This document shows positions 15,753 through 25,200 of a stretch of DNA of 38,199 nt, in pieces. Every line of letters begins with the position of its first letter. Positions within the stretch are counted from its first letter, which is position 1. Location: the NCBI GenBank assembly GCA_902493345.1, contig CABUPM010000008.1, forward strand, positions 1 through 38,199, given 5' to 3'. Both the position numbers and the translations under genes were made by a program. The notes under the pieces were generated by a model. The model saw only the letters and a list, made by a program, of their open reading frames with translations. It was not told where the DNA came from and ran no database searches. The stretch is from an uncultured Eubacteriales bacterium (lineage in GTDB: Bacteria; Bacillota; Clostridia; Lachnospirales; Bianqueaceae).

Positions 15753-16652
15753 ATGAAAAATTATTTTCAGGCAAATGGATCCGACGCGGCGATGATCCTG
15801 CTGTTGGGCAGCGGCGGGAATAACCCGTTGACGAAGGGAGTGGCGAAGTGGCTTGTAAAGCGCGGAGTGAACGCCCTGTGCGTCGGACCGGAGAATGGCC
15901 CCGGGTATCACAGCTTCCCCTTGGAGAGCGTGGAGGAGGCAATCCGATTTTTAAAAGAGCAGGGCAACCGCAAAATGGGAATCCTTGGCGCGTCCATCAC
16001 AACGATTCCGGCACTGGCTGCCGCCGCGCGTTTTCCGGAACTCAGCCTGACAATCGCCGTTACCCCCTGTGACTTGGTGCTGCAGGGCTTTTCAAAGGAA
16101 AAGCGGGACGGATGTGTGGAGTGGCCGGTGGAGGGAGAATCCATGTTGACATGGCGCGGAGAAGCGCTTCCGTATGTGCCGTATGCTTATCAGCATCCGG
16201 AGTATTGGCGGGTGGTGACGGAGGAAACGAAGGGCTCCGGCAATCTGCTCTCCTCGCAGCGGCTGTTTCGTGATACTGAGGCGCGCGCGGAACTGACGGA
16301 AGCCGTCAGGATCCCGGTGGAAAAGATTCATGGCCGGCTGATGCTGATCGGCTGTGAGGATGACTGCCTATGGCCGACGGCACATTATATCCGCCGGATG
16401 GATGAGCGATTGAAAGCCTGTGTGCATGAGAGCAAGTATGATGCGCTGATTTATGAGCACGGCACACATTTTGCCTTTCCGGAGTCCATGCTCCGTCAGC
16501 TCCTTCCCTTGTTCTCGGACTTTATGGTAAGCCGTGCCTTCCGCGCGGCCAAGGAATATCCCAAGGAGTGTAAAGCGACTCGGGAGGATATTGACCGCCG
16601 TATGAAGCAGGCAATACAGGAATGGAGGGGCAGCGAACATGAAAAAATTTAA
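15753..16652 (+). CDS. Alpha/beta hydrolase, acyl-CoA thioester hydrolase/BAAT C-terminal-like
   Basis: 299-residue cytoplasmic alpha/beta hydrolase resembling the BAAT C-terminal family. Nucleophile region MGILGASITTIPALAAAA (Ser in G-A-S), acidic residue region LMLIGCEDDCLWPTAHY, and catalytic His in YEHGTHFAFPES are all present in order. ATG at 15753 is used because GGAGG lies 5 nt upstream; the GTG at 15741 would overlap that RBS. It follows the frameshifted hydrolase and overlaps the DUF2812 gene by 14 bp, so the three were an operon. Members act on acyl-CoA or bile-acid-type thioesters, but substrates in Clostridia are mostly untested; only the fold and catalytic triad are secure. Confidence 0.82.
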   Translation: MKNYFQANGSDAAMILLLGSGGNNPLTKGVAKWLVKRGVNALCVGPENGPGYHSFPLESVEEAIRFLKEQGNRKMGILGASITTIPALAAAARFPELSLTIAVTPCDLVLQGFSKEKRDGCVEWPVEGESMLTWRGEALPYVPYAYQHPEYWRVVTEETKGSGNLLSSQRLFRDTEARAELTEAVRIPVEKIHGRLMLIGCEDDCLWPTAHYIRRMDERLKACVHESKYDALIYEHGTHFAFPESMLRQLLPLFSDFMVSRAFRAAKEYPKECKATREDIDRRMKQAIQEWRGSEHEKI

Positions 16653-17139
16653 CTACACAATGAACCATAAGGCGGATGAGGCCTATATGGCGAAAATGTG
16701 CCATGAAGGCTGGGCGGCCACAAGCCTTGTCGAGGGTGTCTGGACATTCGAACCGTGTAAGCCGGATCAGTACACATTTCGCGTGTGCTACCTGCGGGGC
16801 AAGAGCAATGCCGAGGTGGAAGAACTCAAGCGCAGCCTTGCGGAGAAGGGGATCGAGTTTGTCTCTCGTTACTCCTTCTGGGCGATCTTTCGCAGTGAGC
16901 ATGATTTCCGGCTTTATAGACCGGTAGAGGAGCTTGCCATCTGTGAAAAAATATACCGCCCGATGCCGTGGGGCAGTGTACTCAGCTGGCTAGCCGCGGC
17001 TGTCTTTTTGTGGATGTCTGTTAACGTCAGTGCGTGGTTTGGCATCGTGTGCGCGCTCTTTACTGTCTATGCGGTCGTGTGTACTTGCCTTGGGGTCTCC
17101 TACGCGCGCCTGATACACAGACTGAAGACGGAAAGATAG
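16639..17139 (+). CDS. DUF2812 membrane protein
   Basis: 166-residue protein with an N-terminal cytoplasmic DUF2812 domain (AYMAKMCHEGWAATSLVEGVWTFEPCKPDQYTFRVCYL; then a ferredoxin-like part with ELKRSLAEKGIEFVSRYSFWAIFR) and two transmembrane helices near the C-terminus (about 114-160). AGGGG lies about 10 nt before the ATG. DUF2812 proteins usually follow a PadR regulator; none is found here, and instead the gene overlaps the hydrolase by 14 bp. Role unknown. Confidence 0.85.
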   Translation: MKKFNYTMNHKADEAYMAKMCHEGWAATSLVEGVWTFEPCKPDQYTFRVCYLRGKSNAEVEELKRSLAEKGIEFVSRYSFWAIFRSEHDFRLYRPVEELAICEKIYRPMPWGSVLSWLAAAVFLWMSVNVSAWFGIVCALFTVYAVVCTCLGVSYARLIHRLKTER

Positions 17140-17164
17140 AACGGACATTTTTGAAAAGGAAGTC

Positions 17165-17205
17165 AAAAACGCTTTCCGCCCGAGTTAGGACAGAAAGCGT
17201 TTTTT
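17165..17205 (+). terminator. Terminator after the DUF2812 gene
   Basis: Stem AAAACGCTTTC with GAAAGCGT, 16-nt loop, then six T (17200-17205). Its 3' arm is also readable as part of the decayed Fic frame (QKAFFDVL). Confidence 0.85.
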
Positions 17206-17930
17206 GATGTTCTGAGTATTATTCATGAGAATTTTGATACGATCCCGATTACGCAGAATTACATCCTACAGCTTCACAAGATCCTATACAGCCATGTGGA
17301 AACGGTGTTTACACCGCTTGCTCCGTATGAGACGCCGGAAGCATTGGATAGGATCTGCGAGGAATACAACCGTGTGATTGGAAATATGGAGCTGGAACCG
17401 TTGATTGTGATCCCGGTTTTTATCTATGACTTTCTGTGTATTCATCCCTTTAATGACGGTAACGGAAGAATGAGCCGATTGCTTACAATATTACTTCTGT
17501 ATCAGAGCGGCTTTTATGTCGGAAGGTACATTTCCCTTGAAGCCAAAATCGCTAAAAATAAGGATTTGTACTATGAGGCGCTTGCGCGGTCCCAAACCGG
17601 ATGGTATGAAGGGAATGAAGACGTGGTGCCTTTTATGAAATATCTGCTCGGGGCGATCCTTGCGGCGTATAAAGACTTTGAGGATCGCATGGCGATTGTA
17701 GAGACAAAGCTGTCTGCATTGGAAATGGTTCGTAAGGCGAGCCAAAATAGAATTGGACGATTCAGCAAGCAGGATATCCGGGAACTTTGTCCGACGCTCA
17801 GCGACAGCTCCATTGAGGGAGCATTGCGCAAATTGGTCGCGGCCGGAGAGCTAAAAAAGAAGGAAACGGCAAAAATACCTGTTACTTCAGACTTCGCTAA
17901 AATCAGCCGGAACCGCGACTATTTTTCCTG
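17182..17930 (+). pseudogene. Fic-family protein remnant, truncated and internally deleted
   Basis: An open frame without a proper start reads ELGQKAFFDVLSIIHENF then IPITQNYILQLHKILYSH, typical of the helices before a Fic core, then jumps to VETVFTPLAPYETPEALDR. About 25 residues that normally lie between these blocks, including the flap region, are missing. The Fic motif HPFNDGNGRMSR is intact, as is the C-terminal winged-helix part (GRFSKQDIRELCPTLSDSSIEGALRKLVAAGELKKK). The N-terminal domain is absent and the C-terminal end runs into the antisense strand of the next gene up to 18030. No RBS precedes the GTG at 17296. It is best read as a dead Fic AMP-transferase gene left between two operons. 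Confidence 0.82.
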
Positions 17931-18395
17931 TACTTCTTTTCCGCTGAGGTGTTCAATCTCGATTTCAAAAAGCTGTGCGGCCCTTCCGGCCTTGGCGATC
18001 TCTTCATCGACCAACTGTTCTTCGGGATAATACTTCATAGCGAACTGTTTAAGTCTTGCCAGAGCCTCCGGGCCGTTTTCTACCAAGCGGCATCTGCCGA
18101 ACACAACTACGCTTTGCACAAATGGAGCCCACACGTCTTCCTTGATGGTTTCATTTCCGTACACGGTAAAGCACACTTTATCACAAGCCCGGAGCGCTTC
18201 GATTTTATGCCCTGCTTTTGCCCCGTGAAAGTAGATTTTGCGGGCTTCTTTATCGAAGCAGAAGTTGATCGGGATCGCATAAGGATAACCTTCTACACCG
18301 TTTACGGCCAGAACGCCGCGGCGGCTTTTAACTAGCAGTTGTTCTGCTGCCTCTAGGCTGATCTCATTTTTCTTTTTCCGAATTGCTCGAAACAT
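17919..18395 (-). CDS. Pyridoxamine 5'-phosphate oxidase-family flavoprotein (NimA-like)
   Basis: 158-residue split-barrel flavin-binding protein. The sequence MFRAIRKKKNEISLEAAEQLL, then RRGVLAVNGVEGYPYAIPINFCF and KIYFHGAKAGHKIEALR, is the standard pattern of the small PNPOx-like group that includes 5-nitroimidazole reductases; FMN and a reduced cofactor are expected. AGGAGG lies 7 nt before the ATG. It is the last gene of the tcdA-desulfurase-TtcA operon, 11 bp after the PP-loop gene. Its link to tRNA sulfur chemistry is only positional. The C-terminus converges on, and slightly overlaps, the Fic remnant. Confidence 0.88.
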   Translation of the reverse strand: MFRAIRKKKNEISLEAAEQLLVKSRRGVLAVNGVEGYPYAIPINFCFDKEARKIYFHGAKAGHKIEALRACDKVCFTVYGNETIKEDVWAPFVQSVVVFGRCRLVENGPEALARLKQFAMKYYPEEQLVDEEIAKAGRAAQLFEIEIEHLSGKEVQEK

Positions 18396-18406
18396 GGCGT
18401 GTCCTC

Positions 18407-19261
18407 CTATTTACATATGGTGTCATCATAATGTTCCAAAAACGAATACAGTTTTCCGTTCGTCTTGTAGCCGGGGAAGGTGTCGAGGTGAACCGCGTGG
18501 ATACTGTTGAAAATGCTTTTTTCAATATTCGGATTCTCCTGTTTCAGACGGCGGATCAATGTCTTGATCTCCTGGCGCTTGGAACCGCCTCCGCCATTAT
18601 CGCACATGGTGCAGTTTTCGGTAAAACGGCAGGCGCATTGAATAAATTCCAGATCGTTATAGCGTTTCCAGGCCAGAATATCATCTTCATGGACGCAGTA
18701 CAGGGGACGGATCAGTTCCATCCCTTCAAAGTGCTGGCTGTGCAGCTTTGGGAGCATTGCCTGAAGCTGCGAACCGTAGAACATTCCCATTACGGTAGTC
18801 TCTATGACATCGCTGAAGTGATGCCCCAGAGCGATCTTATTACAGCCTAGTTCCTTTGCTTTATTGTAAAGGTGTCCCCGCCGCATTCTGGCGCACAGGT
18901 AACAGGGGGATTTGTCCGTACTGTTTGCGATTTCAAAAATATTGGTCTCAAAAATAGTAATAGGAATATGCAAAAGCAGAGCGTTGCTTTCGATTTTCTG
19001 ACGGTTGATTTCGTTATAACCGGGATCCATGACGAGGAAAACAAGCTCAAAGGGAATCTCGCTGATACGCTGCAGCATTTGCGTCAGCTTGGCCATCAGC
19101 ATAGAGTCCTTGCCGCCGGAAATACAGACAGCGATTTTGTCTCCCGCCTGAATCAGCTCATACCGTTTTACCGCGGCTACAAAGGGGTTCCATATTTCCT
19201 TACGGAATTTTTTGATAAGGCTTCGTTCGATGGACTGATACGGCTCTAATGTTTTACTCAT
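18407..19261 (-). CDS. PP-loop ATPase, tRNA 2-thiocytidine synthetase TtcA-like
   Basis: 284-residue cytoplasmic ATP pyrophosphatase of the TtcA/TtuA group, which adenylates tRNA bases and inserts sulfur. PP-loop SGGKDS at residues 48-53, central CxxC at Cys120/Cys123 (SPCYLCARMRRG) and LGHHFSDVIETTVMGMFYG are conserved. The C-terminal part has a Cys cluster (Cys209, Cys211, Cys217, Cys220) followed by a Gly run, unlike the simple third Cys of enterobacterial TtcA, so it may be a TtcA paralogue with a different tRNA position. ATGA overlap with the cysteine desulfurase means coupled translation; the desulfurase is the natural sulfur donor. Confidence 0.85.
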   Translation of the reverse strand: MSKTLEPYQSIERSLIKKFRKEIWNPFVAAVKRYELIQAGDKIAVCISGGKDSMLMAKLTQMLQRISEIPFELVFLVMDPGYNEINRQKIESNALLLHIPITIFETNIFEIANSTDKSPCYLCARMRRGHLYNKAKELGCNKIALGHHFSDVIETTVMGMFYGSQLQAMLPKLHSQHFEGMELIRPLYCVHEDDILAWKRYNDLEFIQCACRFTENCTMCDNGGGGSKRQEIKTLIRRLKQENPNIEKSIFNSIHAVHLDTFPGYKTNGKLYSFLEHYDDTICK

Positions 19262-20379
19262 TTTGTCAACTCCTTATAGCAGGTGTCAAACGCTTTCAAA
19301 AACTGTGAGATCTCCTCTTTGGTGGTCAGATGGCTGAGACTGATTCGCCAGGAAGACAGGGCGTTCTTACGATCCCGGCTGACGGCGAATACCGCTCGGG
19401 AAGGCGTACCTTCAACGGAACAGGCGGATTTGACCGAAACACAGATTCCGGCGTCGTCCAGGGCGGCCTGAAAAGCGCTTGCCTTTACTCCTTGTACGCT
19501 GAGGTTTAGAATATGAGGAACAGCCGCGTCAGGGCTGTTGACGCGTACTTTCGGATACGCGGACAAAGCGGTTCGGAGAGCCGTATTGCGTGCGGCGACG
19601 ATTTGGTTCCTTTCGGAAAGCGAATCCAGAGCCAACGTAAGCGCGGTGTCAAGAGCAGCCGCGAGAGACAGTGTAGGAGTCCCGCTCCTATAGAGGGTCG
19701 TGCTGACGCCGCCGTGGATCAGGGGCTCAATTACCAGATCTTTGCGTTTCAGGAGGATTCCGCTTCCGTTCAAACCGTAAAATTTATGAGCGGCAAAAGA
19801 AGCGGTGTCAATTCCATCAAAAGAAAAACCAATCTTTCCGATCGCCTGCGTGGCATCCACATGCAGGCGGCAGTTGGGGAAGTCTTTGAGTATATCCGCA
19901 ATCTCACGGATGGGCTGAACCGTACCAAGCTCGCTGTCTACCGCGCAGACGGCGACAAGTACAGTATCCTTGCGTAATAGTTCCCGTAGGTGTTCTAGAT
20001 CGATTTTTCCGTCCCTATCAATATTTACGAGGTCGATTTCATAGCCCTGTTCCTGTAAATAGGTCAGCGGGCCACTTACTGAAGCATGCTCCAGTGGTGT
20101 GGAAATGATGTGCCTGCCGTAATGACGGGAAGCGCGCGCGATTCCTTTAATCCCCAGATTGTTCGCTTCGCTTGCGCCGGAGGTGTAGATGATCTCGGAG
20201 GACCGCACATGGAGACGCGAGGCAATGGAGCCCGTAATCTGAGACAGAGCGTCATTGGCCGCTCTTCCGGCACTGTGGTTGGAATTGGGGTTGCCGATAT
20301 AAGTTCTTTCGGCATGACAAAAACGGTCGAGGACAGCGGCATCGGCCGGCGTATTGGCGCTATAGTCAAGATAAATCAT
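19258..20379 (-). CDS. Cysteine desulfurase (NifS/IscS family)
   Basis: 373-residue PLP enzyme that takes sulfur from cysteine as a protein persulfide. It opens MIYLDYSANTPADAAVL, has the PLP lysine Lys199 in FAAHKFYGLNG, His98 in TPLEHASV, and the persulfide cysteine Cys320 in SVKSACSVEGTPSR. The active-site loop differs from the IscS type (SSGSACTS) and resembles dedicated Firmicute desulfurases. It overlaps by 4 bp both the tcdA gene upstream and the TtcA-like gene downstream, so its product probably feeds the TtcA-like thiolase directly, as NifZ-ThiI or YrvO-MnmA pairs do. That pairing is inference from gene order. Confidence 0.93.
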   Translation of the reverse strand: MIYLDYSANTPADAAVLDRFCHAERTYIGNPNSNHSAGRAANDALSQITGSIASRLHVRSSEIIYTSGASEANNLGIKGIARASRHYGRHIISTPLEHASVSGPLTYLQEQGYEIDLVNIDRDGKIDLEHLRELLRKDTVLVAVCAVDSELGTVQPIREIADILKDFPNCRLHVDATQAIGKIGFSFDGIDTASFAAHKFYGLNGSGILLKRKDLVIEPLIHGGVSTTLYRSGTPTLSLAAALDTALTLALDSLSERNQIVAARNTALRTALSAYPKVRVNSPDAAVPHILNLSVQGVKASAFQAALDDAGICVSVKSACSVEGTPSRAVFAVSRDRKNALSSWRISLSHLTTKEEISQFLKAFDTCYKELTK

Positions 20380-21146
20380 ACTTTACGGCTCCCGTACCCG
20401 GTAAGGTCCTTGATGACCTCGCCCGCGATAATCAGGCCGACGACAGAAGGAACAAAAGCATTGCTACCGGGAACCTGGCGGCGCTGGGTGCATTTCCGCG
20501 CGGTTCCGGGCGGGCAAATACAATGGGCGTGGCAGCTGATCGCCATATCGTCAATCGGTGTGATCGGCGGCTCCTTGGAATACACCACCTTTAATTTTTT
20601 GATGCCCCGGCGCTTCAGCTCATAACGCATAACCTTCGCGAGCGGACACACAGATGTTTTATAGAGATCCGTCACCTCAAAAGCGGTCGGATCCACTTTG
20701 TTGCCGGCTCCCATGGAACTGATGATAGGCGTACCGGCAGCGTCAGCGTTGACAACAAGCGCGATTTTTCCCGTTACGGTATCGATGGCGTCGACAATGT
20801 AATCATACTGTGTGAAATCAAACTGTTCCGCGGTGTCTGGGGTATAAAAGGTCTTATAGGTGTTGACAACCGCGTCCGGATTGATCTCATGGATCCTTTC
20901 GGCGGCGACATCCACCTTATATTTTCCGACAGTCTTTCGTGTCGCGTAGATCTGGCGGTTGATATTGGTCAGACAGACCTTGTCGTCATCGATCAGATCT
21001 ACCGTCCCTACGCCGGAACGGACAAGCGCCTCTACGGTATACCCGCCAACGCCTCCGATGCCGAATACGGCGACACGGGAAGCCGCTAATTTTTCCATTG
21101 CTTCTTTACCGAATAACAGCTCGGTTCTTGAAAATTGATTCAGCAT
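20376..21146 (-). CDS. tcdA: tRNA threonylcarbamoyladenosine dehydratase TcdA (CsdL)
   Basis: 256-residue E1-like ATP-dependent enzyme that dehydrates t6A37 to the cyclic ct6A form in ANN-decoding tRNAs. MLNQFSRTELLFGKEAMEKL is followed by the Rossmann motif VFGIGGVGGYTVEALVRSGVG, then DDDKVCLTNINRQIYA and DAIDTVTGKIAL. The tail PGSNAFVPSVVGLIIAGEVIKDL is typical. ATG at 21146 has GAGG 7 nt upstream; the longer frame starting at 21179 has none. First gene of the operon; in E. coli TcdA also works with a CsdA desulfurase, which fits the neighbour here. Confidence 0.93.
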   Translation of the reverse strand: MLNQFSRTELLFGKEAMEKLAASRVAVFGIGGVGGYTVEALVRSGVGTVDLIDDDKVCLTNINRQIYATRKTVGKYKVDVAAERIHEINPDAVVNTYKTFYTPDTAEQFDFTQYDYIVDAIDTVTGKIALVVNADAAGTPIISSMGAGNKVDPTAFEVTDLYKTSVCPLAKVMRYELKRRGIKKLKVVYSKEPPITPIDDMAISCHAHCICPPGTARKCTQRRQVPGSNAFVPSVVGLIIAGEVIKDLTGYGSRKV

Positions 21147-21174
21147 GTCTTTCCTCTCTTTATGGCAAACTAAG

Positions 21175-21191
21175 CACATAAAACCTATGTG
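21175..21191 (-). promoter_or_regulatory. Small hairpin in the tcdA leader
   Basis: CACATA (21175-21180) / TATGTG (21186-21191) with a 5-nt loop, between the transcription start and the RBS. Confidence 0.4.
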
Positions 21192-21204
21192 ATTAATAAG
21201 CTAC

Positions 21205-21233
21205 ATTATAAGGCCATTTGACTGTGTTGTCAA
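21205..21233 (-). promoter_or_regulatory. Promoter of the tcdA operon
   Basis: Consensus TTGACA (21228-21233), 17-bp spacer, TATAAT (21205-21210) on the minus strand. Confidence 0.88.
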
Positions 21234-21376
21234 GAGCAGGCCAGCCCCAATCGACCCATTTCAAAGATGGCAAAAAGTTTAACTGTGGAAAGCAGTAAAG
21301 TCGGAATAACCGTCTATAAAGTAATTTTGAAAGCAGAACTTTTCCGAAAAAATTCAGCACCGATGGGAGTTTTCTA

Positions 21377-21405
21377 TTGACGCGGTTGACAGATTATACT
21401 ATAAT
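21377..21405 (+). promoter_or_regulatory. Promoter of the TasA-like surface operon
   Basis: TTGACG (21377-21382), 17-bp spacer, TATAAT (21400-21405). The 140-bp stretch between this and the divergent tcdA promoter has no gene and no clear structure. A leader of about 85 nt follows. Confidence 0.82.
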
Positions 21406-21497
21406 TCCGGGAGAAAGGCGGCAGTTTCTGCTGCTATTTCTTCCGGAAGTTCCGGATATAAAAATAGAAAAATGTGCGAGGAAAGGAGGGGATTTCT

Positions 21498-22088
21498 ATG
21501 AAGCGCAGCATGAGTGGAAAAGCACTTGTGGGTCTGCTGGCGATTGTGCTGGTGATTGGTTGTGCAGTCGGTGGTACGGTGGCGTGGTTGGTTTCAAAGC
21601 CTGCGGCGATTACAAATACCTTTACCGTAGGTGATATCAATGCTACCCTGGGCGAGACGGATAACACTTATCACATCGTTCCTGGTGTAAACATTTCTAA
21701 GGATCCTGTAGCGACAGTGAAGGCGAAGAGTGAGGATTGCTATCTGTTTGTACAGGTTACGGAAGAGAACTGGCCGGAGTTCAGGGAGACGGTGGATGGT
21801 AAGGAGGTCCGTAAGGTCAACTACGAGATCGACGGTAACGTCTGGACGCCACTGGAGGGCCATGAGGGCGTGTACTACTGTGTGGTTGACAAGGACGATA
21901 CAGCAGATCAGGTCTTCAATATCCTGAAGGATCAGCAGGTTACTGTCAGCAGCAGCCTGACCAAGGAAGAAGTGAATGAGGTTAAGACGCAGCCGAAGCT
22001 GACCTTCACCGTATACGCGGTCCAGAAGGCACAGGTTGCGGACGCATCCAAGGCTTGGGAGATCGCGACGGCCAAGGCGGGTCAGTAA
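21498..22088 (+). CDS. TasA/camelysin-like protein with SipW-type signal peptide
   Basis: 196-residue exported protein. The N-terminus KRSMSGKALVGLLAIVLVIG then GGTVAWLVSKPAAITNTFTVGDI is the SipW-dependent pattern (hydrophobic core, small residues, then NTFTVG). The mature part of about 155 residues is a beta-rich TasA-type domain with TYHIVPGVNISKDPVATVKAKSEDCYLFVQV. TasA-like proteins form extracellular matrix fibres after cleavage by SipW. AAAGGAGGGG lies 7 nt before the ATG at 21498. It is the first gene of a three-gene surface operon whose last gene is of the same class; no sipW gene is in the window, so processing must come from elsewhere. Confidence 0.85.
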   Translation: MKRSMSGKALVGLLAIVLVIGCAVGGTVAWLVSKPAAITNTFTVGDINATLGETDNTYHIVPGVNISKDPVATVKAKSEDCYLFVQVTEENWPEFRETVDGKEVRKVNYEIDGNVWTPLEGHEGVYYCVVDKDDTADQVFNILKDQQVTVSSSLTKEEVNEVKTQPKLTFTVYAVQKAQVADASKAWEIATAKAGQ

Positions 22089-22104
22089 ATCTTAAATCCC
22101 ATGA

Positions 22105-22191
22105 GTACATAGTTTTGTACGAAAGAGGCTGCTCCCTTCGGGGAGCAGTCATAGGAGAGTACCCGACAGGAGCCGGATGCGATCCTATGAC
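22105..22191 (+). promoter_or_regulatory. Structured intergenic RNA element
   Basis: Three stems in the 165-bp gap between the TasA-like and large surface protein genes: GTACA / TGTAC (22105-22120), a 10-bp stem GGCTGCTCCC (22127-22136) / GGGAGCAGTC (22141-22150) with a very stable C(UUCG)G tetraloop, and GTCATAGGA (22148-22156) / TCCTATGAC (22183-22191), a perfect 9-bp stem that competes for three bases with the second. CCGG-rich sequence follows to 22235. There is no T-run, so it is not an ordinary terminator; it may tune expression between the two genes or protect an RNA end. Confidence 0.55.
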
Positions 22192-22253
22192 TATTTTAAC
22201 CCGCGATAGCCGGTAGGATGCCGGACGATACAGGAGAAAAGGAGTGAACTGCG

Positions 22254-25200
22254 ATGAAACATATACAGAAAATACTGGCGCAGCTGCTTGCGGTGCTGCT
22301 GGTGATTACCGCGTGTGTTCCCGCAACATTGGTGGGACATGCGCTGGAGACAGAGGATGCGGCGGAGAATCAGTCACAGTCCACGGAGATGGAAGAGAAC
22401 TCCGAGACGGAGTCATTAGAGGATTCGGAGGCGGAGGAGTCGTCAGATACCGTGGGAAATAATGCCGAGGGAGAGGATTCCCAGGAAAATGACGAGGCGT
22501 TGACACAGCAAAATCCGGTGGTCACTGACGAAACATATACGATTCAGTTTGATCTGAGCGGCGGCTTTTTTAGCGACAGAAATGGCGGAGAAGATAGCGT
22601 TATGGCCACGATCGGACAGAATATCATCCTTCCGGAGGCTCCGGAAAAGGAGGAACGCTGCTTTGCAGGCTGGTTATCCACGCGGACCGGAGAGATCTAT
22701 GAGGAGGACAGCAGTTATGTGGTCGTCGATGACGATACTCTTACGGCTCAATGGAATATGCTTCAAGTGTTGGATGTGGACGCGGTCCCCCAGGACGGCA
22801 GTGCGATGAATGAGGCGGAGTGCGTGGTTGCGCCTATTTCAGAGGCGGATCAGGCCGATGTGGAGACAGCCGTGAATAATGCCTTTGAGGACGATATCGT
22901 GGAGGCACGGAATGTCCTGGCGGTAGATATCAACTTTATTGGGGAGTCCGGAGAGGAATTGCAGCCGGACGACGGAGAGAGCGTACCTGTGACGCTGACG
23001 GTTCCGCAGACATATGTGGAGGATGCGGCTTTTCTGGTGGCTTTCCATATGGTGGAGCAGGAAGACGGAAGCTATTTCGCGGAGCCGGTGCAGTATGTAG
23101 CATGCACGGATGGTGAGCAGAAGATTCAATTCGGAGCGACAGGCTTTTCGATCTATGCGGTAGCGGCGGTCGGCAAAAAAGATACGGATGAGGGATCGGT
23201 ACTGGTCCGGGACAATGGAACGAACACAGTGATCTATGAAATGCAGGAAGAGCAGAGCCAGGTGTTCTTCTTCCTGGACGAGAATGCCGCAAATTATACA
23301 TATCATCGGTATACCTGGACCGTTGAGGAAAATGACGATACCATCCGGGCTTATTCGACTTCGATTTATTTTCAGGATAAGGACACGACGTCCGATAACT
23401 CCAATAACTACCAGTATCCCTGGCTGTCCGTGGACGCGCTGCGGCCCGGCAGGGTCACGGTTACGGTAAACTATTACTGCTATAACGGAAATAACTGGTG
23501 GAGGCCCGTAGGAACCGTGAGCTCCGGTACGGTGAAATTTATATTGATCGTTACGGAGAAGGAAAACGGCCTTGCCATTGAGAATCATATCCCGGAAAAC
23601 GGTACTCTGAAGCCGGTATGGCGGGGAACTGAGGCCAACACGATTGTAGATCATTATGTTTGGAATAAGTGGCACTTCTACACATATAACCGCGGTGACG
23701 GATCTCCGGAGGCAAAGCCGACCAAGGTGACCATTGACGACGCGGCCATTTCATCAGACGGGTCCATCAATGTGGCCATCGACGCCGGGGGCATTAGCCA
23801 GGAATTGGATGCTGATGGCAACGATGTTCTATGCATTAAGTTTTATACCTGTACGGCTTATGATGCGGATGGAAATGAACTTGGCACGGCGACGCACCGT
23901 GTGGAATACGGTGAGGATGTTCTGAACGGCAGCTTTGAGTATCCGAAGATCCCGAGCGGAACCGGTTACGCGTTTGCCAACGGGACGCGTCAGCTTTTCT
24001 GGAAGACGACGGCTCCGGGCGATGGCGGTACGCTGGGGCAGGATGTGGAGCTGGGCAATGACAGTGCCGGAAATCCGTATCTGACGGCCGGTACAACGGC
24101 TTATGAAGGTACACAGTATGCGGAGCTGAATGCGGAAAAAGCAGGTTCCCTCTATCAGGATGTGCTGACCGCGCCGGGTGCGCAGCTCACCTGGTCATTT
24201 GCTCACCGCAGCCGTAAAGGCACCGGTGTCAACGTTATGTACCTGGTTATCGCGGCCAGCAAAGATGCCCAGAATATTACGACGCAGAAGGAGATCAACG
24301 AGCTGATCAGCAAGTTTGCGGGAGACGGCGTGAGTGTATCGCACAACGGCGGGACATTTAAGCTGTGGAAATTCGAAGGCAATGAATTATATTGGCAAGA
24401 GCATCTTGGTACATATAATGTGCCGGATGGACAGTATGCCACCCGTTTCTTCTTCGTATCAGCCTCTGGATCCACCCTGGGAAATCTGGTGGACGGCATT
24501 CACTTTAACGAATCCCAGAGTTATGTTATCGAGTATTATCTTAACGGTGTATTGCTGAAAAATCTGACCCAGATCTCGAGCGCGGAGCTGGATAGTGTTG
24601 TTACGCCGGCCCATACCGGAGACAGTGCGCTCCAGAACGCGTTTTTGACCGCTTCCACCATCAATGACGTAATAAATTATGGTGGTACGACGCTGAGTAT
24701 TAAGGCAAGAGAAACCATAGATACCAAGTATGCCGACTGCAGAAATGTGCTGCGTTTGTACTATACTACCGGCACAGTCTCCGTGCGGAAGGAAGTGGAG
24801 ATCGAGGGATGGGAAGATCTGACGGATGAGGAAAAATCCGCAGTCAACGGTACGGATGGTTATACGGCCGATTTTCAGCTGTATGACGGTACCGAGGTCG
24901 TAGCGACGGCTTCCGTTAAGATCGACCTGATTGAATATGCCCATAAGACCGCGGTTGCGGTGTTTATGGACGCGAAGGATCCTACCAAAGCCTTTGCTCC
25001 GGCCGCCAATCATAGTTATCGGGTGGTAGAGAGCCCGCGGGACCTGGATGCAGCTGGCGTATTATCGAATATCTATAAGCAGGAGATCACCTATATTCCG
25101 GCCGCTCAAGACAGCACGGAGAGCGGATGGATCCAGACGGACAGCGCCAGTACGGGTTCCTGTACCGTAAAAAATACGTATAGTTTAGTGCGGGCAACGC

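Noticed and set aside
22148..22246. c-di-GMP-type riboswitch in the surface operon
   Set aside because: The CCGGTAGGATGCCGG stretch looks slightly like part of the GEMM motif, but the tetraloop-receptor and 5' half are not recognisable.
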